Shown here in pieces: positions 25,274 through 35,415 of a stretch of 64,000 bases of DNA; the first letter of the stretch is position 1; every line of letters begins with the position of its first letter. The notes under the pieces were generated by a model, which was given only the letters and a program-made list of their open reading frames with translations, was not told the DNA's origin and searched no databases. This stretch comes from Streptomyces sp. Tue 6430. GTDB taxonomy: Bacteria > Actinomycetota > Actinomycetes > Streptomycetales > Streptomycetaceae. The stretch covers positions 2,170,001-2,234,000 of the forward strand of contig JAKGSH010000010.1 of NCBI GenBank assembly GCA_021568835.1, given 5' to 3'. Both the position numbers and the translations under genes were made by a program.

Positions 25274-25610
25274 AACCGGCTGCCCCTTCCCGCTGCCCCA
25301 CCTGGTCCCACCTGTGCTGCCGTACGGTACGTGCTGACAGGGCGGACGTGGCAACTCTGGCACATCTTCGCAAGGCCCGGACGCGGGGGTCCGCCAGGAG
25401 GCATTCGCCCACCTCGCCCGGGAGATGGTCCGTTTTCGGACAACATCACCGATGTGCGCGAATTGCCACTCTTCGGGGATTCTGCCGGTGTTCTTCCGCA
25501 TCGGGCCGCGGTTCGGACCGAGTTGTCCGGTTGTCCGGGCCCGTCGGTCCGGGCCCGTCGGTCCGGGCTCGGCGATCCGGGGGCGGCGGTTCGGGGGCGG
25601 CGGTTCGGGC
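25274..25610. other. Intergenic region with GC-rich short tandem repeats
   Basis: Upstream region of the Mo-hydroxylase operon and downstream region of the hexosaminidase gene. Around 25535-25610 it holds imperfect tandem copies of GGGCCCGTCGGTCC and GGGGCGGCGGTTC. No gene is supported. The promoter of the operon should lie within 25274-25450. Confidence 0.5.
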
Positions 25611-27241
25611 TCAGCAGTTCGGGGGCGGGCCCTCGATCGGGCGGCCGAGCACGCCGGGCCGCTTCTGCCAGGGCTTCGGGCCGCCCGGTGGCCGGTAGGC
25701 GACGCCCAGGGCGTCCAGGCGCTCGTAGTGGAGCTCCATCCGCCGTTCGAAGCCGGCGAAGTCCCGCCGCTCCGGGGCGGGCAGCCGGCTCCAGGCGACC
25801 TCGGCGAAGGCCGCGAGCCGGGGGAAGACCTGGTAGTCCACGCGGGCGGCGTCCTCCATCGCCTCGGTCCACACGTTGGCCTGCGCGCCCAGCACGTGCC
25901 GCGCCTCGTCGGGCGTCAGCCCGGGCGGCACGGGCTCGAACCGGTAGACGTCCTCCAGGCCGCGCACGTAGCCGATCGGCACGGGCTCGTCGGCGCCGGC
26001 GTCCTGCCGGTGGTCCAGGTACACCTGCTGCTCGGGGCACATGACGACGTCGTGCCCCGCGCGCGCGGCGGCGATCCCGCCCGCGTACCCCCGCCAGGAC
26101 GACACGGCGGCGCCCTCGGCGAGGCCGCCCTCGAGGATCTCGTCCCAGCCGATGAGGCGCCGTCCGCGGGCGGCGAGCCAGGTGTCGAAGTGGCCGATGA
26201 ACCAGGCCTGCAGTCCGTCCTCGCCGTCGAGGCCGAGTTCCCCGATGCGGGCCTGCGCGGTGGGCGAGGCGCGCCACTGGTCCTTGGGGCATTCGTCGCC
26301 GCCGACGTGGACGAACTCCGACGGGAAGAGTTCGAGGACCTCCTCGAAGACCCCCTCGTAGAAACGCAGGGTGTCCTCGGTGGGGCGAGGACGTTCGGGC
26401 TGATCCCCCAGGTGTCCCAGACGGAGAGCGCCTCCGTGTCGACGACGTCGGTGTTGCCGAGTTCCGGACAGGCGGCGATGGCCGCCTGCGAGTGTCCGGG
26501 CACGTCGATCTCGGGGACGACGGTGACATGCCGGTCGGCGGCGTAGGCCACGATCTCCCGGATGTCGTCCCGGGTGTAGAAACCGCCGTGCGGCCTGTCG
26601 TCCCACAGCGGTGAGGCGCGGTGGCCGAATTTCGTGCGGGAGCGCCAGGAGCCGATCTCGGTCAGCCGCGGGTGGCGCTCGATCTCGATGCGCCAGCCCT
26701 GGTCGTCGGTCAGGTGGAAGTGGAGGACGTTGAGTTTGTGCGCGGCCATCAGGTCGAGTTGGCGCAGGACCCCTTCCTTGGGCATGAAGTGCCGGGCCAC
26801 GTCGAGGAGAAGACCGCGCCAGCGGAAACGGGGGCCGTCCTCGATGATCTGGTACGGGATGCCGTGGCGCGTCGCGGGCCGCACCGGAGCGCGCCGGAAA
26901 GCCTCCGGGCCGAGGAGCTGACGCAGGCTCTGCGCACCCCAGAAGACGCCGGCCGGGTCGCCGCCGCGGATCTCTACGCCCTGGCGGACACCGACGCCCA
27001 GCCGGTACGTCTCCGGCTCCATCGTGTCGTCGACCAGCAGCCGTATCCCGCCGCGGGCCTGCTCGGAGCCGGTGCGCAGCGGCAGGCCGAGCGCGGTGCC
27101 GAGGCCGGCCCGCAGCCAGCGTTCGGTGCTCTGCGTGCCGGGCGCGGCCCACAGGGTGGTGCGGTCGTCCAGCAGCACCCCGCACCGCGTGGGGCCCTCG
27201 ACGGCGCGCGGCGCCGGAATGATCTCGTTGCCAGAAGTCAC
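25611..27241 (-). CDS. Beta-N-acetylhexosaminidase (GH20), apparent frameshift near 26382-26385
   Basis: Glycoside hydrolase family 20 enzyme that releases GlcNAc from chitin oligosaccharides or glycoproteins. From the GTG at 27241 it shows the GH20b N-domain, then the TIM-barrel start LLDVARHFMPKEGVLRQLDL and HLTDDQGWRIEI. The catalytic pair is in HVGGDECP. The frame breaks after ISPNVLA. Adding one base to the GGGG run at 26382-26385 gives NVLAPTEDTLRFYEGV and continues to the stop at 25611. The repaired length is about 543 residues. No signal peptide is visible, suggesting cytoplasmic action. I looked for a DasR-type operator upstream and saw none. Confidence 0.9.
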
Positions 27242-27984
27242 GTCGGTCCTTCACCGCCGCGCCGGGTCCGAAGAACACCGGCGGCGCCATCGACAGGGTC
27301 GACTGCGAAGTGTCGCCGATGACGGGCGACTTGGTGAAGAGGAAGGTGTTCCGGGCGGAGGCGCGGAGGTGAGGGAAAACGCACTCGCGGGCACCGGACC
27401 GGGCGGGACGGGGAAAAGGATCTGCCGCGGGAATCCGCGCGCGGCTCGCCCCGTCGAGGGGCGCGGCCCTCCTCCGGCGCCTGCGGGAGGCCTTTCCCGA
27501 AGCCCCCGGCATCCGGATCGCGAAGGCATCGCAAAGGCATCACGAAGACGCCGGGAATGCGCGGGGGAAGGCGCGGGGAAGGCATCGCGAAACCGGTGAG
27601 AAGGCAACCGGGAAGGCGGTGCGGGGCAGGATCGGCGGGGCGGTCCGGAAGCGGAACCGGAATCATGTGACGGCGGCCGCGACGGGAAACGCGACGGCGG
27701 CCGGGACGAGCACCACGGCGACCGCACCGGCGGGGAAGACGACGGCCGGAATTCCCGCCGCCCGAAGGAGCGCCGGAAGGAATCCGGGGAGCCCGGGAAT
27801 TCCGGGCCCGGGGACGGGGCCCGGAACCGGAACACCGACCCCGGCACGGTGCGGCGGAACAGCGCGGCGGCACGGGAGGCCGCGGAACGGGAAGCCGCGG
27901 ATTCCCCGCCGAAGCCCCGCCGCGCGGCGGCGCGGCCCCCGGCGGGGAAGAGCGCGATCCCCGGGCCTCAGCCCGGGGAGCACG
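27242..27984. other. Long intergenic region without a supported gene
   Basis: About 740 bp. All open frames in it translate to Arg/Pro/Gly-rich nonsense, and third-position GC is not higher than at the other positions. It contains repeated AAGGCATCGCRAA-like and CCGGAAT(T) motifs (27520-27620 and 27770-27800). It probably holds the hexosaminidase promoter. It could be the remnant of a deleted gene. Confidence 0.45.
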
Positions 27985-28269
27985 TCACTTGTCGCCCTTG
28001 CCCTTGCCGTCGTCGCCACCGGAGCCCATGGACTCGTAGATCTCCTTGCACATGGGACACACGGGGTACTTCTTCGGGTCGCGGCCGGGCACCCACACCT
28101 TGCCGCAGAGCGCCACGACGGGAGTCCCGTCGAGCGCGCTCGCCATGATCTTGTCCTTCTGGACGTAGTGCGCGAAGCGCTCGTGGTCACCGTCGCCGTG
28201 CGACACCTGCGGCGTCGGCTCTACGAGGGTCCCCGTTCCGGTGCCGCGCTCGGGCTCAAGAGTGCTCAT
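27985..28269 (-). CDS. DUF3039 domain protein
   Basis: A 94-residue protein opening MSTLEPERGTGTGTLVEP. The conserved core has HYVQKDKIMASALDG, ALCGKVWVPGRDP and PVCPMCKEIYE. The Cys pair in CPMC, with the earlier ALCGK, suggests a small metal-binding site. A charged Gly/Lys tail ends it. Conserved in actinobacteria; function unknown. It lies 29 bp downstream of yqgE on the same strand. Confidence 0.88.
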   Translation of the reverse strand: MSTLEPERGTGTGTLVEPTPQVSHGDGDHERFAHYVQKDKIMASALDGTPVVALCGKVWVPGRDPKKYPVCPMCKEIYESMGSGGDDGKGKGDK

Positions 28270-28298
28270 ACGGCCAAGGGTACTGAAGGTCACACGCG

Positions 28299-28880
28299 TC
28301 AGTTGAGCGAAGGGTCGTCCGGGTACGTCGCCACCATCGCCAGCTCGTTGCGCTGCCGGCGCAGGACCTCGCGCCAGAGGGTCTCCGGCGCGGGCGAGGA
28401 CACGTCACCGGGCTCGGACTCCACCACGTACCAGGCGCCCTCCACCAGTTCGTCCTCCAGTTGGCCGGGGCCCCACCCGGCGTACCCGGCGAAGATCCGC
28501 AGGGAGCCGAGGGCCGAGGCGAGCAGCTCCGGCGGGGCCTCCAGGTCGACGAGGCCGATCGCGCCGTGCACCCGCCGCCAGCCCAGCGGCGCGCCGTCGA
28601 CGGCGGTGCCGCCGGGGACCACCGCGACGCCGAGCGCCGAGTCGAGGGAGACCGGGCCGCCCTGGAAGACGACGCCCGGCTCACCGGTGAGGTCCGCCCA
28701 GTCCTCGAGGATGTCCCCGACGCCCACCGGCGTCGGGCGGTTGAGGACGACGCCGAGCGAGCCCTCCTCGTCGTGGTCGAGGAGCAGCACCACCGCGCGG
28801 TCGAAGTTCGGGTCCGCCAGGGCGGGGGTCGCCACGAGCAGCCGCCCTGTGAGCGAGGACACCTCGGTCATGCCAGACAT
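28299..28880 (-). CDS. YqgE/AlgH (UPF0301) family protein
   Basis: About 193 residues. The family hallmarks LTGRLLVATPALADPNFDRA, VVLLLDHDEEGSLGVVLNRP and FQGGPVSLDSALG are present. The biochemical role of YqgE is not established. I use ATG 28880 because GGGGGAT lies just upstream; ATG 28871 (MTEVSS) is the alternative. Probably co-transcribed with DUF3039 and divergent from murA. Confidence 0.92.
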   Translation of the reverse strand: MSGMTEVSSLTGRLLVATPALADPNFDRAVVLLLDHDEEGSLGVVLNRPTPVGVGDILEDWADLTGEPGVVFQGGPVSLDSALGVAVVPGGTAVDGAPLGWRRVHGAIGLVDLEAPPELLASALGSLRIFAGYAGWGPGQLEDELVEGAWYVVESEPGDVSSPAPETLWREVLRRQRNELAMVATYPDDPSLN

Positions 28881-29133
28881 GATCCCCCATCTTCCCCTCG
28901 CGTGGGGAGGCGACCGGGAAGACGGGCAGGGGTGCAGGCCGGGCGCACGCGCGCGGTCCGGGCGCACGGGCACCGCGACCCCGCCCGCGGTGACCCCATG
29001 TGCCCGGCGGGAAACGGTTCGTGTTGTGACGCAGCCATGACCTCCCCGAGCGCTCCTCGGGCTTACGGGACCGGGGTCCACGGCGATTACTCTGTCTTCT
29101 CTGCCCTGCCCCACTCCACGGAACGCGAGATAC

Positions 29134-30480
29134 ATGACCGTCAACGGCTCAGACGACGTCCTGCTTGTCCACGGCGGAACCCCGCTTCAGGGCGAGATCC
29201 GGGTCCGCGGTGCGAAGAACCTCGTGCCCAAGGCCATGGTCGCCGCCCTGCTGGGCAGTGAGCCGAGCCGGCTGCGCAACGTTCCGGACATCCGTGACGT
29301 GCGAGTCGTACGCGGCCTGCTGCAACTGCACGGGGTGACGGTCCGTCCGGGTGAGGAGCCGGGCGAGCTGGTGCTCGACCCGACCTACGTCGAGAGCGCC
29401 AACGTCGCCGACATCGACGCCCACGCGGGCTCCAGCCGCATCCCGATCCTGTTCTGCGGCCCGCTGCTGCACCGCCTCGGCCACGCCTTCATCCCCGGCC
29501 TGGGCGGCTGCGACATCGGCGGCCGGCCCATCGACTTCCACTTCGACGTGCTGCGGCAGTTCGGCGCGAAGATCGAGAAGCGGGCGGACGGCCAGTACCT
29601 GGAGGCCCCGCAGCGGCTGCGCGGCACGAAGATCGTGCTGCCGTACCCGTCCGTCGGCGCGACCGAGCAGGTGCTGCTGACGGCCGTCCTCGCCGAGGGC
29701 GTCACGGAACTCGCGAACGCGGCCGTCGAGCCGGAGATCGAGGACCTGATCTGCGTCCTGCAGAAAATGGGCGCCATCATCGCGATGGACACCGACCGCA
29801 CGATCCGCATCACCGGCGTGGACACGCTCGGCGGCTACGACCACCGCGCCCTGTCGGACCGGCTGGAGGCCGCCTCCTGGGCGTCCGCGGCGCTGGCGAC
29901 CGAGGGCGACATCTACGTCCGCGGCGCCCAGCAGCGCTCGATGATGACGTTCCTGAACACCTACCGCAAGGTGGGCGGCGCCTTCCGGATCGACGACGAG
30001 GGCATCCGCTTCTGGCACCCCGGCGGCCGGCTGAAGTCGATCGCGCTGGAGACGGACGTCCACCCGGGTTTCCAGACGGACTGGCAGCAGCCGCTCGTCG
30101 TCGCCCTCACCCAGGCCACGGGCCTGTCCATCGTCCACGAGACGGTCTACGAGTCGCGGCTGGGCTTCACGTCCGCGCTCAACCAGATGGGCGCCCACAT
30201 CCAGTTGTACCGCGAGTGCCTGGGCGGTTCGGACTGCCGCTTCGGCCAGCGCAACTTCCTGCACTCGGCGGTCGTGTCCGGCCCGACCCAGCTCCAGGGC
30301 GCGGACCTGGTCATCCCCGACCTGCGCGGCGGCTTCTCCTACCTGATCGCCGCCCTCGCGGCCCAGGGCACGTCCCGGGTCCACGGCATCGACCTGATCA
30401 ACCGCGGCTACGAGAACTTCATGGACAAGCTGATGGAGCTCGGCGCGAAGGTGGAACTGCCGGGCAAGGCACTCGGATAG
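29134..30480 (+). CDS. murA: UDP-N-acetylglucosamine 1-carboxyvinyltransferase
   Basis: Catalyses the first committed step of peptidoglycan synthesis: transfer of enolpyruvate from PEP to UDP-GlcNAc in the cytoplasm. 448 residues, close to the family length. N-terminal GEIRVRGAKNLVPKAMVAAL carries the family GAKN motif, and LGGCDIGGRPIDFH holds the catalytic Cys (residue 126). Because the Cys is kept rather than replaced by Asp as in mycobacteria, fosfomycin sensitivity is expected (inference). Streptomycetes usually carry a second MurA elsewhere. A very strong convergent terminator follows. Confidence 0.97.
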   Translation: MTVNGSDDVLLVHGGTPLQGEIRVRGAKNLVPKAMVAALLGSEPSRLRNVPDIRDVRVVRGLLQLHGVTVRPGEEPGELVLDPTYVESANVADIDAHAGSSRIPILFCGPLLHRLGHAFIPGLGGCDIGGRPIDFHFDVLRQFGAKIEKRADGQYLEAPQRLRGTKIVLPYPSVGATEQVLLTAVLAEGVTELANAAVEPEIEDLICVLQKMGAIIAMDTDRTIRITGVDTLGGYDHRALSDRLEAASWASAALATEGDIYVRGAQQRSMMTFLNTYRKVGGAFRIDDEGIRFWHPGGRLKSIALETDVHPGFQTDWQQPLVVALTQATGLSIVHETVYESRLGFTSALNQMGAHIQLYRECLGGSDCRFGQRNFLHSAVVSGPTQLQGADLVIPDLRGGFSYLIAALAAQGTSRVHGIDLINRGYENFMDKLMELGAKVELPGKALG

Positions 30481-30490
30481 CCCAGTCCCG

Positions 30491-30543
30491 CACACGCCGA
30501 TGGGGCGGCAACCCGGTCCGGGTTGCCGCCCCATCGGCGTGTG
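30491..30543. terminator. Bidirectional terminator hairpin between murA and hupA
   Basis: Arms 30491-30514 and 30520-30543 are perfectly complementary over 24 bp around a 5-base loop. It begins 10 bp after the murA stop and serves both converging genes. No U-tract, as is common in streptomycetes. Confidence 0.93.
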
Positions 30544-30626
30544 TCTGCGCGCCCGAAGGGGCGCGGGGTGCTGCGGGACCGGCCACAGACGGTCCGCAGC
30601 CGCCCCACGGCGCTCTCAGCGGAGCG

Positions 30627-30908
30627 TCACTTGCCCTTGGCCGCTTCCTTGAGCTTGCTGCCCGCGGAGACCTTGACGCTGTAGCCGGCCGGGATCTGGA
30701 TCGGGTCGCCGGTCTGCGGGTTGCGCGCGGTGCGAGCGGCACGGTGGGTGCGCTCGAAGGTCAGGAAGCCGGGGATGGTGACCTTCTCGTCGCCCTTGGA
30801 GACGATCTCGCCGACGACCTCGGCGAACGCGGCCAGCACGGCGTCGGCGTCCTTGCGGGTCACCTCGGCGCGGTCGGCCAGCGCGGCCACCAGCTCACTG
30901 CGGTTCAT
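30627..30908 (-). CDS. hupA: HU-family nucleoid protein
   Basis: A 93-residue HU protein (MNRSELVAALADRAEVTRKD...) with the DNA-clamp region IPGFLTFERTHRAARTARNP followed by TGDPIQIPAG. It lacks the Lys/Ala-rich histone-like tail of the second streptomycete HU (HupS), so this is the HupA type. It compacts and bends DNA as a dimer. Convergent with murA. Confidence 0.96.
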   Translation of the reverse strand: MNRSELVAALADRAEVTRKDADAVLAAFAEVVGEIVSKGDEKVTIPGFLTFERTHRAARTARNPQTGDPIQIPAGYSVKVSAGSKLKEAAKGK

Positions 30909-31245
30909 GTTCTTACTCCCGTGTTCTTCTTGCCGTTGCGGCGTGCCACGCGGCGGAGCCGCATGTTGGGCACAGCGAAGCCGATGCTGCCAGGGTCTTC
31001 GGACAGTCCCCGGACCCGGGTCCCTTGTCGGACCCTCGCGCCCAGGGACGCATCCTGCCCCCACCTGCGGCGGGAAAGCCAATCCGGCACCCGCAGGAGT
31101 CGTGAGAACACCCTTGGGAGTCACACGGAGAGGCCCACTGACTGGCCGCCCACCCTAGAGGGCGGTCAGATGGACCGGGTTCCACGACGCGCCGGTTTCA
31201 TGACACATCGTGGCGATCCTCACAGCCCCCGCACACCGGGGGACC
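30909..31245. other. Intergenic region upstream of hupA
   Basis: About 340 bp holding the hupA promoter and leader. A modest inverted repeat near 31146-31165 (CCGCCC/GGGCGG) could end the malic-enzyme transcript. No gene seen. Confidence 0.4.
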
Positions 31246-32661
31246 TCAGGCGGTGACCCCGGCGGCCTTCGCGGCCTCCCGCACGGCCCCGGCGACGGCG
31301 CCGGCGACCTTGTCGTTGAAGACGGAGGGGATGATGTAGTTGGCGTTCAGTTCGTCCTCGGTGACGACGTCGGCGAGGGCCTTCGCGGCGGCGAGCATCA
31401 TCTCGGTGTTGACGGTGCGGGACTGGGCGTCCAGCAGGCCGCGGAAGACGCCGGGGAAGACCAGCACGTTGTTGATCTGGTTGGGGAAGTCGGAGCGGCC
31501 GGTGGCCACCACGGCGGCCGTGCGGCGGGCGACCGCCGGGTCGACCTCGGGGTCGGGATTCGCGAGCGCGAACACGATCGCGTCGTCGGCCATGGCGGCC
31601 ACGTCGTCGCCGTCGATGACGTTGGGGGCGGAGACGCCGATGAAGACGTCCGCGCCGTGCACGGCCTCCTTCAGCGTGCCGGTGAGGCCCTCGGGGTTGG
31701 TGTTGTCGGCGATCCAGCGCAGCGCCGAGCCGGGGGCCGCGTCGACGAGGTCGGTGCGGCCGGCGTGCACCACGCCGTGGATGTCGGCGACGACGGCGTT
31801 CTTCACGCCTGCCGCGAGCAGCAGCTTGAGGATGGCCGTGCCGGCCGCGCCCGCGCCGGACATGACCACGCGGATGTTCTCCATGGTCTTGCCCGCCACG
31901 CGCAGGGCGTTGGTCAGGGCGGCCAGGACGACGATGGCGGTGCCGTGCTGGTCGTCGTGGAAGACGGGGATGTCGAGGGCCTCGCGCAGCCGGGCCTCGA
32001 TCTCGAAGCAGCGGGGGGCGGAGATGTCCTCGAGGTTGATGCCGGCGAAGCCCGGCGCGATGGCCTTGACGATCTCGACGATCGCGTCGGTGTCCTGGGT
32101 GTCCAGGCAGATCGGCCAGGCGTCGATGCCTGCGAACCGCTTGAACAGGGCCGCCTTGCCCTCCATGACCGGCAGCGCGGCCATGGGGCCGATGTTGCCC
32201 AGGCCCAGCACGGCCGAGCCGTCCGTCACGACCGCAACGGAGTTGCGCTTGATGGTCAGGCGGCGGGCGTCCTCGGGGTTCTCGGCGATCGCCATGCAGA
32301 CCCGGGCCACGCCCGGCGTGTAGATCATGGAGAGGTCGTCGCGGTTGCGGATCGGGTGCTTCGACGCCATCTCGATCTTGCCGCCGAGGTGCATCAGGAA
32401 CGTACGGTCCGAGACCTTGCCCAGCGTCACACCCTCGATGCCGCGCAGCTGCTCGACGATCTCGTCGGCGTGCGCCGTGGACGTGGCCGCGATCGTCACG
32501 TCGATGCGGAGCTTCTCGTGGCCGGACGCCGTGACGTCGAGGCCGGTCACCGAGCCTCCGTGGGACTCGACGGCCCCGGTGAGCTGGGAGACCGCGGTTC
32601 CGCTCGCGGGCACCTCCAGCCGGACCGTCATCGAGTAGGAGACGCTGGGCGCCGTTGCCAT
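31246..32661 (-). CDS. NAD-dependent malic enzyme with N-terminal ACT domain
   Basis: A 471-residue cytosolic enzyme that oxidatively decarboxylates malate to pyruvate. An ACT-like regulatory domain (SVSYSMTVRLEVPASGTAVS...) fills residues 1-90. The malic domain has SMIYTPGVARVC and TDGSAVLGLGNIGP, the metal-binding region has VFHDDQHGTAIV, and the Rossmann NAD site has SGAGAAGTAI. The ortholog in S. coelicolor (SCO2951) is NAD-specific as I recall. Stands alone between helicase and hupA. Confidence 0.93.
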   Translation of the reverse strand: MATAPSVSYSMTVRLEVPASGTAVSQLTGAVESHGGSVTGLDVTASGHEKLRIDVTIAATSTAHADEIVEQLRGIEGVTLGKVSDRTFLMHLGGKIEMASKHPIRNRDDLSMIYTPGVARVCMAIAENPEDARRLTIKRNSVAVVTDGSAVLGLGNIGPMAALPVMEGKAALFKRFAGIDAWPICLDTQDTDAIVEIVKAIAPGFAGINLEDISAPRCFEIEARLREALDIPVFHDDQHGTAIVVLAALTNALRVAGKTMENIRVVMSGAGAAGTAILKLLLAAGVKNAVVADIHGVVHAGRTDLVDAAPGSALRWIADNTNPEGLTGTLKEAVHGADVFIGVSAPNVIDGDDVAAMADDAIVFALANPDPEVDPAVARRTAAVVATGRSDFPNQINNVLVFPGVFRGLLDAQSRTVNTEMMLAAAKALADVVTEDELNANYIIPSVFNDKVAGAVAGAVREAAKAAGVTA

Positions 32662-32770
32662 GGCCGACTTCCTCTGCTTTCACCGGTGACGCTGGATGCC
32701 GTTCGATCGTCGCACCTACTGTCGAGTAGGCGTTAGCCGCCCCGGGTTGCGAACGTTGAGTTCACAACGA

Positions 32771-32803
32771 AAGAGGCCCACGTCACACGGACGTGGGCCT
32801 CTT
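32771..32803 (-). terminator. Terminator hairpin downstream of the HelD-like helicase gene
   Basis: AAGAGGCCCACGT at 32771-32783 pairs perfectly with ACGTGGGCCTCTT at 32791-32803 across a 7-base loop. It lies about 160 bp past the helicase stop (32962) and before the malic-enzyme promoter region. Confidence 0.9.
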
Positions 32804-32961
32804 CCCTCTGTCTGTGACACCGGCCCGCCATGCTCGCCTCGCGGCAAGTGGTCGCTCGTGGCGACGAAGGTTGGGCCCGGGGGCTTGGATCGAGCCGGTG
32901 TCACGTCCAGGCTAACAAACGGATCCCGGAACACCATTCCCGTGCGGGGACTTCACAGGAA

Positions 32962-35355
32962 TCAGTCCCTCAGCAGATCGGGCACCCCGTCCCCGTCGGG
33001 TTCGTCGCGGTCCGCGGAGACGACCGTCAGCTGCTGGGTCGCCCTGGTCAGCGCGACGTACAGCACCCGCAGGCCGGCCGGGGACTCGTCGGCGATCTCG
33101 GCCGGGGAGACGACCACCGTCGCGTCGTACTCCAGGCCCTTGGCCTCCAGGCTGCCGAGGGCCACCACGCGGTCGCCGAGTCCGGCGAGCCAGCGGCGGG
33201 CCTCCTCGCGGCGGTTCATGGCCACGACGACGCCGACGGTGCCGTCGACCCGTTCCAGGAGGCGTCCGGCCTCGGCGCGGACGGTGGCGCCCGGGGAGTC
33301 CTCCACGGCGACGAAACGCGGTACGACCCCCGTGGACCGCACCGCCGCCGGGGACTCGGCGCCGGGCATCGCCAGGGCCAGCACCTTCGCGGCCAGCTCG
33401 GCGATCTCCGCCGGGTTGCGGTAGTTCACAGTGAGCTGGAAGCGGCGGCGCGGACGGCTGCCGAGGGCCTCGTCGCGGGCCTGGGCGGCCTCGTCGGGGT
33501 CGGACCAGGAGGACTGGGCGGGGTCGCCGACGACCGTCCAGGTGGCGTGCCGGCCGCGGCGGCCGACCATGCGCCACTGCATCGGCGTGAGGTCCTGGGC
33601 CTCGTCGACGATGACGTGGGCGTACTCGGTGCGCTCCTGGGCGAGGCGCTCGGCCCGCTCGCGCTGGGACTCCTCGCGCACCGGCATCAGCTCCTCGAGG
33701 CCGGTGAGCTGGTCCAGCGGGTCGAGTTCGCGTCTCCTGCGGGGGCGGGCCGGGGCGCCGAGGATCGCCTGGAGCTCGTCGAGCATCGCGATGTCGTGCA
33801 CCGAGTGGCCCTCGCGCCTCAGCGAGCGGGCGACCCTGCGGACCTCGCCGGGGTTGAGGATGCGGCGGGCCCAGCGGCCGAGCCGGCGTTCGTCGGCCAT
33901 GGCGGCGAGGACGGACTTCGGGGTCAGCTCGGGCCACCAGGCGTCGAGGAACGCGATGAAGGAGTCCTCACCGGTGACGTCCTCGTCGAAGGAGGAGCGC
34001 AGTTCGGCGGCCAGTTCGGGATCGCCGTGCCGGCCGGCCGCGCCGGAGCGCTCCCACAGGGCGTCCAGCAGGAGCTTGCGGGCGCGGGGGCGCAGCAGGT
34101 TGACCGGCGCGGTGCCGCCGAGGGCGCTCTGCCGGATCCGGTCGAGGTCGCCGGCCTCCAGCTCCAGGCGCCGCCCGAAGGCGACCACGCGCAGCCGGTC
34201 GGGCGTGCCCGCGGGGGCCTGGGGGCGGGCACCCGTGGTACCGGTGTCGCTGTCGCCGGACTCCCCGAACGCGAGCTGCCCGGCCGGCGGGCCGCCGCCC
34301 GGCCGCCCCGCTTCGAGCGCCCCGCGCGCCGCCTTCCGCAGCACCTTGAGCATCCGGTACGACCCCTTGGCGCGGGCCACCGCCGGGGAGTCGTACAGGG
34401 TGGCCTCGACGCCGTCGACGAGGGAGCCGATGGCGCGGATCGCGACCTGGCCCTCCTCGCCGAGGGAGGGCAGGACGCCCTCGGTGTACGCGACGAGCAG
34501 CGGGGTCGGGGAGACGATCAGGATGCCGCCCGCGTAGCGGCGCCGGTCCTGGTAGAGGAGGTAGGCGGCCCGGTGCAGGGCGACGGCCGTCTTCCCGGTG
34601 CCGGGGCCGCCCTCGACGTAGGTGACGGAGGCGGCGGGGGCACGGATGACCATGTCCTGCTCGGCCTGGATGGAGGCGACGATGTCGCGCATGGTGTGGC
34701 TGCGGGCCTGGCCGAGGGCGGCCATGAGGGCGCCGTCGCCGATGACGGGCAGTTCCCGGCCGTCGAGGCGGGCCGTGAGCTGCGGCCGCATCAGGTCGTC
34801 CTCGACGCCGAGGACGCGGCGTCCCTTGGACCGGATGACCCGGCGGCGTACGACCCGGCCGGGGTCGACCGGTGTGGACCGGTAGAACGGGGCGGCGGCC
34901 GGGGCCCGCCAGTCGATGACGAGCGGGTCGTAGTGCTCGTCGAGGACCCCGATGCGCCCGATGTGGAGGGTCTCGGCGATGTCGGCGGTGTGGTCGTCGC
35001 CGATCGCGCCGTCGGCGGGTTCGACGGCGGTGTAGGCGCCGTCGGGGCCCTTCCTGCCGTCCTTGCCGGCGAGCAGGTCGATCCGGCCGAAGAGGAAGTC
35101 CTCGAACTCGTTGTTGAGGCGGTTGAGGTGGATCCCCGCCCGGAACACCTGGGCGTCCCGCTCGGCCAGGGCGCCGGGCGTGCCGACCTGACCGCGGCGG
35201 GCCGCGTCGTGCATGAGGAACTCGGCCTCGTGGATCTTCTCCTCGAGGCGCCGGTACACCCGGTCCAGGTGTTCTTGTTCGACGCTGATCTCACGGTCAC
35301 GAACTGAGTCCTGAACCGAGTCGACCGCGGTTTCCTGCTGAGCCTGAGCGGCCAC
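32962..35355 (-). CDS. HelD/HelR-like superfamily I helicase (RNA polymerase-associated)
   Basis: A 797-residue SF1 ATPase. A coiled-coil N-terminal arm (EHLDRVYRRLEEKIHEAEFL...) precedes motif I GGPGTGKTAVALHRA. Motif II is VIVDEAQDLTPMQWRM, motif III is VVGDPAQSSW, and motif VI is VLYVALTRATQQL. This layout matches HelD, which binds RNA polymerase and can displace it from DNA. The HelR subgroup protects against rifamycins (family knowledge). I saw no rifamycin-associated inverted repeat upstream. GTG start, preceded by GAAGGGGG. Confidence 0.88.
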   Translation of the reverse strand: MAAQAQQETAVDSVQDSVRDREISVEQEHLDRVYRRLEEKIHEAEFLMHDAARRGQVGTPGALAERDAQVFRAGIHLNRLNNEFEDFLFGRIDLLAGKDGRKGPDGAYTAVEPADGAIGDDHTADIAETLHIGRIGVLDEHYDPLVIDWRAPAAAPFYRSTPVDPGRVVRRRVIRSKGRRVLGVEDDLMRPQLTARLDGRELPVIGDGALMAALGQARSHTMRDIVASIQAEQDMVIRAPAASVTYVEGGPGTGKTAVALHRAAYLLYQDRRRYAGGILIVSPTPLLVAYTEGVLPSLGEEGQVAIRAIGSLVDGVEATLYDSPAVARAKGSYRMLKVLRKAARGALEAGRPGGGPPAGQLAFGESGDSDTGTTGARPQAPAGTPDRLRVVAFGRRLELEAGDLDRIRQSALGGTAPVNLLRPRARKLLLDALWERSGAAGRHGDPELAAELRSSFDEDVTGEDSFIAFLDAWWPELTPKSVLAAMADERRLGRWARRILNPGEVRRVARSLRREGHSVHDIAMLDELQAILGAPARPRRRRELDPLDQLTGLEELMPVREESQRERAERLAQERTEYAHVIVDEAQDLTPMQWRMVGRRGRHATWTVVGDPAQSSWSDPDEAAQARDEALGSRPRRRFQLTVNYRNPAEIAELAAKVLALAMPGAESPAAVRSTGVVPRFVAVEDSPGATVRAEAGRLLERVDGTVGVVVAMNRREEARRWLAGLGDRVVALGSLEAKGLEYDATVVVSPAEIADESPAGLRVLYVALTRATQQLTVVSADRDEPDGDGVPDLLRD

Positions 35356-35415
35356 CGGGCCCCCTTCTGACGTGCTGGGCAGCCGTCAACCGTACGCGAA
35401 GGGGGCCACCGCGGG

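Noticed and set aside
27242..27450. DasR operator upstream of the hexosaminidase gene
   Set aside because: No TGGTCTAGACCA-like sequence was seen.
29500..29520. Fosfomycin-resistant MurA variant
   Set aside because: The catalytic Cys is retained in GGCDIGG; the mycobacterial Asp substitution is absent.
35356..35415. Rifamycin-associated element or terminator upstream of the HelD-like helicase
   Set aside because: A 10-bp inverted repeat (35358-35367/35398-35407) exists but overlaps the helicase ribosome-binding site, has a 30-base loop and does not match the element as I remember it.
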